DNA of 64,000 bases, from contig QFPK01000016.1 of the NCBI GenBank assembly GCA_003248865.1, positions 1 to 64,000 of the forward strand. Reading direction: 5' to 3'. The notes under the pieces were generated by a model. The model worked only from the letters and a program-made list of their open reading frames with translations. It was not told where the DNA came from and did no database searches. Each line of letters begins with the position of its first letter. The first letter of the stretch is position 1. The stretch is from Sphingomonas sp. (GTDB lineage Bacteria > Pseudomonadota > Alphaproteobacteria > Sphingomonadales > Sphingomonadaceae). This document shows, in pieces, positions 1 to 7,833 of the stretch. The translations under genes and the position numbers were made by a program.

Positions 1-57
1 ACACCGCAAGCTCGCCGCCTAACATCAACCCCCAGACGAGGTCCGCACTCCGCTAAC

Positions 58-1026
58 TTACGCCGCGAGTTGTGCCAAATGTTCTGACGACGGACATGCT
101 CGGTTTTCATCGATCCTTCTTTGACGGTTGATCACTGTCGCGAGTGTCGTTCCATTGGTTTCCGTCGCCAGGTCACTCTCCAGCTTGAGGTACTCGCCAA
201 CCACCGCAGCGAGGCGTTCTCCGGATGCCTTCTGCCCAGGGCTGGGATCAATGACCTTCTTAAACTCTGCAAGGGCCTGCATGGCGGCGAGATACTCTGT
301 GCTCAACGGCTTCAGCAGATCGACCAAAATCTGATCGGTCGCGATTTCATACTCAGAGTAATCCGCGCCGAAACCCTTGCTTGATAAGGCGAGAATTACC
401 GCAGTCTTAAGCTCGACGTCCTCAACATTAGTTTTCACACCAGCGATCGTGGTGTCCACCTTGAGCATTGGAAGGATGACACCAGCCAGTGCTATCGCGC
501 CGCCCACGGCTGGGAAGATGTTCATGCTGCTCATCGAAGAGCTGGAGTCCACCGTTGCCTCCTTCAACCTCACACGAAGGGCTTCGCGCTTCGTCTTGAA
601 GTTCAGCCACTGCCCTGCACTCGGTGCAACGGAGCCACTTACAACGAGCGGGACTACATCGACGGTCGCAACAATCTTGGCATCAACGACGGCATCCGCG
701 ACGCGGGTCGCGATACCGTTCGTGACAATTCGGCTGAGCAGGAGCGCTTCTGCGGTGTTTTCGGGTGCGGACAGCGTAGAACCGGTGTTGGCGATTCCCT
801 TCAAGGGTGCGAGCGCGTCAACCTCTGCTTTCGCCTTCGCGGCCTCCGTATCGACGAGGACCTTTTCTAGATCGGCCTTGACCTTCGCGGTGTCGGCCTT
901 GGTTTTCTCGGTGTCAGCGAGGACTTTCTCGTAATCAGCTTTCAGCTTAAGCTCGTCGGGGGTTTGAGCTTGCAAAACGGATGAACACAACACCAACGAC
1001 AACGTAATATAACTTGATTTCGTCAT
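58..1026 (-). CDS. Secreted coiled-coil protein of unknown function
   Basis: I do not recognise this 322-residue protein. The start is set at MTKSSY because a typical signal peptide follows (hydrophobic LSLVLCSSVL, then AQA-like cleavage around residue 20). The longer in-frame start at 1053 would put charged residues before it. Residues about 25-70 are a highly charged, regularly spaced stretch (repeated KADxEKVLxDTE-like units) that should form a long helix or coiled coil. A second hydrophobic segment lies near residues 170-190 (PAVGGAIALAGVILPML), so the protein may be membrane-anchored. It lies on the island side of tRNA-Ser beside an insertion element, so it is probably accessory DNA. Function is unknown; that it is translated is plausible but unproven. 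Confidence 0.55.
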   Translation of the reverse strand: MTKSSYITLSLVLCSSVLQAQTPDELKLKADYEKVLADTEKTKADTAKVKADLEKVLVDTEAAKAKAEVDALAPLKGIANTGSTLSAPENTAEALLLSRIVTNGIATRVADAVVDAKIVATVDVVPLVVSGSVAPSAGQWLNFKTKREALRVRLKEATVDSSSSMSSMNIFPAVGGAIALAGVILPMLKVDTTIAGVKTNVEDVELKTAVILALSSKGFGADYSEYEIATDQILVDLLKPLSTEYLAAMQALAEFKKVIDPSPGQKASGERLAAVVGEYLKLESDLATETNGTTLATVINRQRRIDENRACPSSEHLAQLAA

Positions 1027-1133
1027 GGCCAATCCTCCGAGATCGTCCCGCATATTTCATAGTCGACTTATGTTCGCTCAGGAAGATTTGAATTTTGGGT
1101 GATCGCCCCCCACTGATTGGTCCGTGTTGATTG

Positions 1134-2045
1134 TTAGTGCATTGTTTTCTCTGGTGCCATGGCCGCCCGCAGGTGGAGCGAAGCGGAATCCGAGGGCGGC
1201 CATGGCGCCGTCGCCGTTTCCGAGGCCAGTGGGCGATAGCCGAGCGAGCTGTGCGGCCTGACGGTGTTGTAGTGCCCTCTCCAGGCTTCGATCAGGATGC
1301 GGGCTTCGGCCAAAGTGTAGAAGTTTTCGCCGTTAAGCAGTTCGTCGCGCATCGATCCGTTGAAGGATTCGCAGTAGCCGTTCTCCCATGGGCTGCCCGG
1401 CGTGATGTAGAGCGTCTTCACTCCGATCTTCGCCAACCACTGCTGCACAGCCTTAGCGATAAATTCAGGGCCGTTGTCAGACCATATGTGGGCTGACGGG
1501 CCACGCGTGACGAAAAGCTCAGCCAGCGCCGCTTACACCTCATCGCTCCTGAGCCGCCGCGCCACCGGCAGGGCCAGGCATTCCCGGCCGGCTTCGTCGA
1601 TGATCGACAGGATGCGGAACTTGCGCCCATCGTGGGTGCGACCTTCGAAAAAATCGTAAGACCACACGTGTCCCGGATACTCGGGTCGTAGCCGGATGCA
1701 CGATCCGTCATTGAGCCAGAGCCGTAAGCGCTTCGGCTGTTTTTTGCGGCACCTTCAGCCCCTCGCGTCGTCAAATGCGCTCGATCCGATTGCGGCTCAC
1801 ATGCCAGCCAGCATCGCGCAGCAAGGCCGTCACACGCCGATAACGTAGCGGCCATATTGGCGGGCGAGAGCGATGATGTCCTCGGTCAGCGAAACTTCGT
1901 CATCGACCCCGCGTGGCGGTCTGCGCTGCGTCGATCGGGCTGCCCGAGCATACGGCACAGTCGTCGCTTGGACACCGGCATCCTTGCCTTGATGTGATCG
2001 ATGCAGCGCCGCCGTCGAGCGGGGCTCAATAATTTCCCCGTGTAG
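1134..2045 (-). pseudogene. IS3-family transposase orfB, degenerate
   Basis: Conceptual translation across frames recovers the DDE integrase core of IS3 transposases: VWSYDFFEGRTHDGRKFR (first Asp), WSDNGPEFI (second Asp) and NGYCESFNG (catalytic Glu), then the family C-terminus HYNTVRPHSSLGYRPLA. The reading frame has several internal stops, for example after LRSDEV near 1535 and upstream near 1830 and 1770, and at least one frame change. The gene therefore cannot make an active transposase. Only the last third (about 1134-1448) is open as one piece. Confidence 0.88.
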
Positions 2046-2088
2046 CCTCGTGCAGGATCAGCTCGTCCAACGTGAGGTCGGACACTGC

Positions 2089-2301
2089 CTACCGCAGCCT
2101 GGCGTTCTCCCGTTCCAGATCCTTCATCCGCCGTGCCCGATCCATCTTCAGGCCGCCATGTTCCTTACGCCAGCGACAGTACCTCTGTTCCGTGACGCCG
2201 ATCCGACGGCAGTCATCCGCAACCGTCCCGCCCTGCGCCAGCACAATCTCCGCTTCACGCAGCTTGCCGATAATCTCCTCGGGTTTGTGCTTCCGAGCCA
2301 T
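2089..2301 (-). pseudogene. IS3-family transposase orfA, prematurely stopped
   Basis: The 70-residue frame begins MARKHKPEEIIGKLREAEI and carries the helix-turn-helix of IS3-family OrfA (VADDCRRIGVTEQRYCRWRKE), followed by the leucine-zipper start (DLERENARLR). The family normally continues with a segment like AVSDLTLDKLIL. Here that segment is present immediately after a TAG at 2089-2091, so the natural OrfA is interrupted by a stop codon. It belongs to the same decayed element as the orfB remnant. Confidence 0.8.
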
Positions 2302-2365
2302 TCCATTCCTCCTTCATGGTCCAAACTATGATAGTCGATGGGCCACTCAGAAGGGTGGCAGATCA

Positions 2366-2664
2366 GTTTGGCAGTCTCCTCGAACGACAGGCCAGATTTC
2401 GCCCGTCCGGCTGTCGCGTGAAGCCAGCGGATCGATGCCATTCATGAGCTCAAGGCGCACCTTCATCGCTTTACCCCGAGCCGTGGCAAGCGAAATGCGC
2501 CTTTCAGGGCCGATGGACATGTCCCTGCGCCGATCATTGAGCATATAGCGCAGATACCAGTAATGGCGCCCACCCGAATCCACGACCAGATACAGACCAT
2601 CTCTGTCAGAGTAACGGCTAGGCGTTTTGAGGGCCGCAGCGCCTTTTGCAGTCAGTTCCCTCAC
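2366..2664 (-). pseudogene. Tyrosine-type integrase, N-terminal fragment
   Basis: The fragment encodes the N-terminal DUF4102 arm-binding domain of P4-type integrases: ELTAKGAAALKTPSRYSDRDG, then GLYLVVDSGGRHYWYLRY and the typical GPERRISLATARGKAM. A GTG start at 2664 is preferred because GGAGG lies about 8 bases upstream. The catalytic domain with the R...HxxR...Y residues is absent: the coding sequence is cut at 2365 by the end of the IS3 element, and translation would run only a few more codons. The gene reads away from the 3' end of tRNA-Ser(GCT), the usual arrangement for an island integrase at its attachment tRNA. Confidence 0.85.
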
Positions 2665-2807
2665 ACCCCCCTTTCCTCCACAGCCCCCCACAGTCGAGGG
2701 TGAACTTCATGGTAGGGATTGGAGCGATCCGGAGTAACCGAATTACCATTTCTTAGATGATTTTCAGATAATTGTGTCCAACTTGGAACCGGTTGGAACA
2801 GGCATGA

Positions 2808-2899
2808 TGGCGGAGTCGGAGGGATTCGAACCCTCGGTACCGGTTACCCAGTACGGCAGTTTAGCAAACTGCTGGTTTCAGCCACTCACCCACGACTCC
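2808..2899 (-). tRNA. tRNA-Ser (GCT)
   Basis: A 92-base gene on the minus strand folds as a class II tRNA. The acceptor stem is GGAGTCG paired with CGACTCC, followed by G and an encoded CCA. The anticodon loop reads TTGCTAA with anticodon GCT, there is a long variable arm, and the T-loop is GGTTCGAATCC. The 3' end faces the integrase fragment, so the tRNA is the likely attachment site of the remnant island. Confidence 0.96.
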
Positions 2900-2954
2900 G
2901 AGCAGCAGCAGACGGCGGGCTATAGAGAGGGAAGCCCGCCGTTGCAACCGGCCG

Positions 2955-4256
2955 TTAGCGGCCGATTCCGCTGTATTCCAGTCCGTGGCGAGCCATCTCG
3001 TCTGCGCGGTAGACATTGCGCAGATCCACTACCACCGGAGACTTCAGCAGGCTCTTCACCCGCGCCAGATCAAGCGCACGGAAGGCGTCCCACTCCGTCA
3101 CCAGCACCATCGCATCGGCGCCGTCCAGCGCGGCGTAGGGGCTTTCCACATAGTCCACATTCTGCAGCACCAGCTTGGCCTGCTCAACACCCTCTGGATC
3201 GAAAGCCGCGATTTGGGCACCGGCATCTTGCAAAGTCTGGATGATAGCGATCGCAGGGCTGTCGCGCATGTCATCGGTATTTGGTTTAAACGTGAGTCCA
3301 AGAATGCCGATCTTCTTGCCGCGCACGTCGCCGCCCGCGGCCGCGATCACCCGGCGGCCCATGGCACGCTTCCGGTTATCGTTCACCTGCGCCACCGTTT
3401 CCACGATGCGAACGGGTGCCTCATTGTCCTGCGCGGTCTTGATCAGCGCCAGCGTATCCTTCGGGAAGCAGCTTCCACCGTAGCCCGGCCCGGCGTTCAG
3501 GAACTTGGAGCCGATGCGGTTGTCCAGCCCGATGCCGCGCGCCACATCCTGCACATTGGCGCCCACCTTCTCGCACAGGTCAGCGATTTCGTTGATGAAT
3601 GTGATCTTCACCGCCAGGAAGGCGTTGGCGGCATATTTGGTGAGTTCCGACGTGCGACGGCTGGTTACCATGATCGGTGCTTGGTTCAGGTACAGCGGAC
3701 GGTACAATTCTTCGAGAACAGCCCGGGCACGATCATCCTCTACCCCGATTACAATACGGTCAGGGCGCTTGAAGTCAGCGATGGCCGCGCCTTCTCGCAG
3801 GAACTCCGGATTGGAGGCGACCGCGAAATCAGCCTTTGGGTTGGCTTCACGAACGATGCGCTCCACCTCGTCACCAGTGCCTACAGGCACTGTCGACTTG
3901 GTGACGATCACAGCGAAATCCTCCAGATTCTCGGCAATTTCCTTCGCAGCCGCATAAACGTAACTGAGATCGGCGTGGCCGTCGCCCCGTCGCGACGGTG
4001 TGCCGACTGCGATGAACACGGCCTGGGCGCCCTTCAACCCTTCGGCTAGATCGGTCGTGAAGCTCAGCCGACCGGCTTTGACATTGGATTCAACCAAATC
4101 ATCGAGCCCCGGCTCGTAGATAGGCATCACATTGGCCTTCAGGCGCTCGATCTTGCCGGGATCCTTGTCAACGCAAACCACATCATGGCCGAAATCCGCA
4201 AAACAGGCGCCGGACACGAGGCCGACATATCCCGAACCGATCATAGCGACACGCAT
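2955..4256 (-). CDS. ugd: UDP-glucose 6-dehydrogenase
   Basis: This 433-residue enzyme oxidises UDP-glucose to UDP-glucuronate with two NAD+, supplying uronic acid for surface polysaccharides. The N-terminal Rossmann motif GSGYVG sits at residues 7-12. The catalytic cysteine is C263 in GYGGSCFPKDT, and the central helix segment SELTKYAANAFLAVK is typical. Length matches the family. The start at 4256 is chosen because the Rossmann fold begins at once; an upstream in-frame extension lacks family similarity. It is a single gene between tRNA-Ser and the hem operon. It could feed the exopolysaccharide genes 36 kb away, which is inference. Confidence 0.95.
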   Translation of the reverse strand: MRVAMIGSGYVGLVSGACFADFGHDVVCVDKDPGKIERLKANVMPIYEPGLDDLVESNVKAGRLSFTTDLAEGLKGAQAVFIAVGTPSRRGDGHADLSYVYAAAKEIAENLEDFAVIVTKSTVPVGTGDEVERIVREANPKADFAVASNPEFLREGAAIADFKRPDRIVIGVEDDRARAVLEELYRPLYLNQAPIMVTSRRTSELTKYAANAFLAVKITFINEIADLCEKVGANVQDVARGIGLDNRIGSKFLNAGPGYGGSCFPKDTLALIKTAQDNEAPVRIVETVAQVNDNRKRAMGRRVIAAAGGDVRGKKIGILGLTFKPNTDDMRDSPAIAIIQTLQDAGAQIAAFDPEGVEQAKLVLQNVDYVESPYAALDGADAMVLVTEWDAFRALDLARVKSLLKSPVVVDLRNVYRADEMARHGLEYSGIGR

Positions 4257-4343
4257 GCTGTTTTCCGTTCCCGCTGTTGAAAGCTGCCTCCCCGTTAGCC
4301 GGTGCAGCATTACCCGCGCAAGCGCGGCGACTGGTTAAGATTT

Positions 4344-5369
4344 TCAGAATGGAGGGTTGGTTACAGCGGGGGTTGGCTCACCCTGAGCGGAGCCTGCAGC
4401 CGAAACCGGCAAATGTGCGATGGCTGCGTCCAGCGCATGCGATTCCAGGTTATTCAGTGCGGTCTCAGCAGCAAGAAGCAGTCGGGCGTCGGCCTGCCAC
4501 TGGCGAAGTTCCGCGTTCTGGGGAAGTGTCTGCAAAGTGGTTGCCGCCAACAGAAGATCGCCGCCTGCCAGCGCTTCTTTCGCTTTTTCGAATTGGGTTG
4601 CAGCGTCCACCACGGGTTGAGACGGTCGCTCTCCCCGCACCGTTACAAGGCCGCCCAATTTTGCTTTCAACGCCTCCCACCAACCGACGGCACCAGTTTT
4701 GTCCATTTCAGCGACGACTTCCATCGCATGCAGGCGCGCCGCCAGGGTCTCCCGGGTCTGAGGTGCACGCGACCATGCCAGAAGCGCGTCTAGCGCAGCC
4801 TGATCGCTGGCCTGGAACCGAGCCGTCAGCACAGGTTCCACTGGGCCAAGCGGGCGCCCGGCCTCCAGCATGCGGCGCGTCACAGCCATGATGTAGAGAT
4901 CGCGCAGCCTGTTGTCGCCCTGCGCAATTTGAGACAATATGTTGGATTGATCGACGGAAAGTGCCTCCAGCCGGCTCGTTTGACTGGCCAACTGCGAATC
5001 CAGCGCGGTCAACCGCGCTTCCAGCGACTGCAGGGCGGCTGGTTCGGGGGCAGAAAGCGATGGCTGCGGAACCACGGGCAATGCCGGATTTCGAGCCAGC
5101 AGTTCCAACTGCGCAACCCTGTCCACCAAGTTGCTCACCCGGGGATCCGGCGCCGCTGTCAAATCGGAGCGCAGTTCTTCGGGGAGGTGTTCACGCGCCT
5201 GCCGTTCGAACCAAGGGCTGCCAATGAGCCCGAGCACGAAAGCCAGGAGGATCGCAGCAATGATCCATGGCCAGATTGGTCGGGTCCGGCGAGGTGCTTT
5301 TTCCGCTTCCCGGGCAGCTAGGCTACGGGCAGCAAGTCGGTCCAGTTCATCAAATGGGCTATCGGCCAT
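4344..5369 (-). CDS. Mitofilin (alpha-Mic60)-like inner-membrane protein
   Basis: This 341-residue protein has a cytoplasmic N-terminus rich in charged residues, one transmembrane helix at about 33-50 (IWPWIIAAILLAFVLGLIG), a long coiled-coil-like middle (about 95-165) and a helical C-terminal domain ending near 330. This architecture, and the position directly after hemD, match the alphaproteobacterial relatives of mitochondrial Mic60/mitofilin. The start at 5369 (MADSPFDELD) overlaps the end of hemD by 11 bases, so the two are translationally coupled. The family role, known for a few alphaproteobacteria, is shaping the inner membrane and contacting the outer membrane. The assignment rests on architecture and synteny, since sequence conservation in this family is weak. 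Confidence 0.7.
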   Translation of the reverse strand: MADSPFDELDRLAARSLAAREAEKAPRRTRPIWPWIIAAILLAFVLGLIGSPWFERQAREHLPEELRSDLTAAPDPRVSNLVDRVAQLELLARNPALPVVPQPSLSAPEPAALQSLEARLTALDSQLASQTSRLEALSVDQSNILSQIAQGDNRLRDLYIMAVTRRMLEAGRPLGPVEPVLTARFQASDQAALDALLAWSRAPQTRETLAARLHAMEVVAEMDKTGAVGWWEALKAKLGGLVTVRGERPSQPVVDAATQFEKAKEALAGGDLLLAATTLQTLPQNAELRQWQADARLLLAAETALNNLESHALDAAIAHLPVSAAGSAQGEPTPAVTNPPF

Positions 5370-6069
5370 GGCAAGAGCATTGCCACAGCGACCGAGCCGC
5401 GACCAGTGCCGCATCGAGAGTTGGCGACGCTGCCAAGGCAACTTCTCGCCAGCCTTCGCCCGCTGCGAACGCCACAGCCTCGCTAAGTGCAACTATGCGC
5501 ATATCCGCCGGGGCGTTTCCCGCAACCGTAAGCAAGTGGCGAAATCGGGCAGCGGTGCGGGCGGAAAACAGCAGTGCGGCGAATATGGTCTCATTTCGCA
5601 TGGCATCCACGACCGACTCCGGAAGCTGATCGAGCAGCCTTGCCGCATAGACAGGAACCCGGTTCAATTTCGCGCCAGGCGGAATATCAAGCGGGGCCGT
5701 ATCCAGGCCGGAAAGATGCAGGATATCCCGCCGTCCATCAGCAGCCATTGCGGCAAGGATGGCATTGCCATCGGCGACCCCCTCCCTCTCCAGCGCGAAT
5801 CCCGACGCCCGCGCGGCAGCGGCTGTACGGGGGCCGACGGCATAGGCCGGAATCGCCCGAAGTTCAGGAGCATGAACTGCAGCAAATCCCGGGGCGCGAG
5901 CGCTGGTGAACAAAAGCGAGTCGGGCAGACGTACGGGCGGTGTCCATTGCAGCGGCTCAACGCGCAGCAGCGGTGCTACAAGGACGTCGAAACCTGCGGC
6001 TTCTGCCGTGCGTCGACTTGTGTCAGTCTCCTCTACAGGGCGCGTCAGCAGCAACAGCGGACGGGTCAA
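5359..6069 (-). CDS. hemD: Uroporphyrinogen-III synthase
   Basis: This 236-residue cytosolic enzyme closes and inverts ring D of hydroxymethylbilane to give uroporphyrinogen III, the branch point to haem and corrinoids. The start MTRPLLLLTRPVEETDTS is typical, as are the segments LLFTSARAPGF and YAVGPRTAAAARASGF. HemD is poorly conserved in general, but its position four bases overlapping the end of hemC supports the call. The gene order hemC-hemD-mitofilin-like is characteristic of alphaproteobacteria. Confidence 0.92.
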   Translation of the reverse strand: MTRPLLLLTRPVEETDTSRRTAEAAGFDVLVAPLLRVEPLQWTPPVRLPDSLLFTSARAPGFAAVHAPELRAIPAYAVGPRTAAAARASGFALEREGVADGNAILAAMAADGRRDILHLSGLDTAPLDIPPGAKLNRVPVYAARLLDQLPESVVDAMRNETIFAALLFSARTAARFRHLLTVAGNAPADMRIVALSEAVAFAAGEGWREVALAASPTLDAALVAARSLWQCSCHGR

Positions 6070-7001
6070 ACTGCGGCCTTCTCCAGTGAGGACAGGATCG
6101 ACGGAGTCGCCAGGGCCAGCAATTCTTCTGCAACCGAAAGACCCAGGTTTCGCGGATCGCCTGCAGCGGATCTGTCTACCGACACGCTGTCACGGCCATC
6201 TGGGCTCAACAATTCCGCCCGCAAGCGAATCTCCCGTCCGTACAGCGCATGCACGGCAACGGCGGTGTGGCAGCTGCCTCCAAGTCCCTCGAGCACGGCA
6301 CGTTCAGCTTTCAGCACCGCAAGGCTTGGACCGTGATTGACCGCTGCCAGTAAGGTGAGGATGCGATCGTCGTTCGCGCGGCAGGTCATGCCAACAATTC
6401 CCTGCGCGGCTGCCGGCAGCCAGCTGTCCAGGGGTAAGGGCACACCAGCATCGATCTCCAGCCGGTCAAGCCCGGCGGCAGCGAGGAATGTGGCCGCCAC
6501 GCGCCCCTCCGCGATGGCGCGAAGCCTGGTCTCGACATTACCGCGAAGACTGATCGCCTTGAGGTCGGATCGGCGATGCAGCAATTGGGCGATCCGGCGC
6601 GGGCTGGAACTGCCCAGAACAGCGCCGGCGGGCAGCACATCCAGGCTGGCTGCCCCAATCAGACGATCACGCGGATCCGCGCGCGGCAAAACGGCTGCCA
6701 GCTCAATGCCCGGCGCGAGCCATGTCTCCACGTCCTTCATGGAATGCACCGCAAAATCGATCTCGCCGTCGATCAGGGCTCGGTCCAGTTCCTTCGTCCA
6801 AAGGGCCTTGCCGCCTATCTCGGCCAGTGGCCGGTCCTGCACCCGGTCCCCCAGGGTCTGCACGGTCACGATTCGGATGGCAGGCGCACCGGAAACATGC
6901 GCAAGCGCAGCGGCCGTCATGTTTGCCTGCGCCATGGCCAGCGGAGATCCCCGCGTGCCGAGCTTAAGGAGAGGTTCAGGTGTCACACTGTTCTTGTGCA
7001 T
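6066..7001 (-). CDS. hemC: Hydroxymethylbilane synthase (porphobilinogen deaminase)
   Basis: This 311-residue enzyme polymerises four porphobilinogens into hydroxymethylbilane. Seen motifs are KLGTRGSPLAMAQA at the N-terminus, the catalytic Asp region FAVHSMKDVE (about 84-92), SSPRRIAQLL (132-141) and LRGNVETRL. The dipyrromethane cofactor cysteine is C244 in LGGSCHTAVAV. The start MHKNSVTPEP at 7001 is preferred: 77 further in-frame upstream codons have no family similarity. It is first in the hemC-hemD-mitofilin-like operon. The tsaD gene often found divergent to hemC in related genomes is not here. Confidence 0.95.
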   Translation of the reverse strand: MHKNSVTPEPLLKLGTRGSPLAMAQANMTAAALAHVSGAPAIRIVTVQTLGDRVQDRPLAEIGGKALWTKELDRALIDGEIDFAVHSMKDVETWLAPGIELAAVLPRADPRDRLIGAASLDVLPAGAVLGSSSPRRIAQLLHRRSDLKAISLRGNVETRLRAIAEGRVAATFLAAAGLDRLEIDAGVPLPLDSWLPAAAQGIVGMTCRANDDRILTLLAAVNHGPSLAVLKAERAVLEGLGGSCHTAVAVHALYGREIRLRAELLSPDGRDSVSVDRSAAGDPRNLGLSVAEELLALATPSILSSLEKAAV

Positions 7002-7268
7002 CCTCTGCCAGCAACGGGGCAAGCGATGAATACCCTCGAGGCGGAATGGACGCGAATGCATGTGGAGCGGACTGGCCGCTAATAGGCTCGCTTTGTCAAC
7101 AAACAGGCTTGAATTACGCGGCCTCTTCATGCAAGGCGCGCAAACTTCGTGTCGAGCACCGCGATTGCAGGCGTTCGCCACGGGTTTGCGGCCGCAAGGT
7201 CCCTCTGTTGGGTTCGTCCCCATGGCCTGCAATAACTTTGGGACTTGTGCCCGATCAGGAGGTCAGAA

Positions 7269-7589
7269 ATGAACAAGGCTCTCACCATCGCTGCTGTCGC
7301 CAGCCTCGCAATCCTCGCCGCTTGCGGCGAAAAGAAGCCGGCCGACGCCACGGCTGAAGCCGCTGCCGACACCGCCGCCGCCGCCGACGCCACCGTCGAC
7401 GCCGCTGCTGCCACGGTTGACGCTGCTGCCGACACCACTGCCGCTGCTGCCGACGCTGCTACGGCTGCCACCACCGACGCCGCTGCCGGCGCGACCGCTG
7501 CTGCGGCCGATGCCACTGCCGCTGCCGCCGGTTCGGTGGAAGCTGCCGCCGGTGCGGTTGCTGACAAGGCTGCCGAAATCGCCAAGTAA
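7269..7589 (+). CDS. Alanine-rich small lipoprotein
   Basis: This 106-residue protein has a lipoprotein signal: a positive start MNK, a hydrophobic core and the lipobox L16-A-A-C19. The mature part is about half alanine with regularly placed Asp, Thr and Val (units such as DATVDAAAATVDAAADT) and ends KAAEIAK. It should form one long amphipathic or alanine helix tethered to a membrane. AGGAGGT just upstream sets the start at 7269. It is transcribed alone, divergent from hemC, and ends in a strong terminator at 7616-7646. No function is recognised. The composition is unusual enough that a coiled-coil Lpp-like envelope role is only a guess. Confidence 0.75.
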   Translation: MNKALTIAAVASLAILAACGEKKPADATAEAAADTAAAADATVDAAAATVDAAADTTAAAADAATAATTDAAAGATAAAADATAAAAGSVEAAAGAVADKAAEIAK

Positions 7590-7615
7590 GCGATTTCGCA
7601 TCCCGCGAAATGAAG

Positions 7616-7646
7616 GGGTCGCAGTCGCAAGACTGCGGCCCTTTTT
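7616..7646 (+). terminator. Rho-independent terminator after the lipoprotein gene
   Basis: The stem GGGTCGCAGTC (7616-7626) pairs with GACTGCGGCCC across a GCAA loop and is followed directly by TTTTT. This is a textbook intrinsic terminator. Confidence 0.88.
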
Positions 7647-7774
7647 CGTTGGTGTTTTGAGGGTGCTTGGGCCTGCCGGCGGCTTAGCCGCCGAGTCCGG
7701 CTGGGTTACAGCAAGATACAAGGTAGAGCCCGGCGAAGCCGTACCGTCGGACGGGCTGAGGCCCTCCGCCCCAC

Positions 7775-7827
7775 CGGCCGTGACTGCGGCGAGTCCATGA
7801 GTCAGCGCTTTGCGCTGATCACGGCCG
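7775..7827. repeat. Nested inverted repeat downstream of kup
   Basis: CGGCCGTGA at 7775-7783 is the reverse complement of TCACGGCCG at 7819-7827. Inside it, TCAGCGC-TTT-GCGCTGA at 7802-7818 forms a second perfect hairpin. The structure lies immediately after the kup stop codon (minus strand), so it may end or stabilise the kup transcript. There is no clear T tract. The remaining sequence between 7650 and 7775 shows no gene. Confidence 0.5.
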
Positions 7828-7833
7828 CTTTCG

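Larger units (their letters stand above)
1100..2365 (-). mobile_element. Decayed IS3-family insertion sequence
   Basis: The element is about 1266 bp. Its left end begins TGATCGCCCCCCACTGATTG at 1100, and the right end, read on the minus strand from 2365, begins TGATCTGCCACCC and later CTGA.TGG, so the termini form an imperfect inverted repeat with IS3-type TG...CA tips. It contains an orfA and an orfB remnant in the usual IS3 order on the minus strand. The flanking bases (GGG on the left, GTT on the right) do not match, so no target duplication is visible. This fits a deletion or rearrangement after insertion. The right end truncates an integrase gene. Confidence 0.85.
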
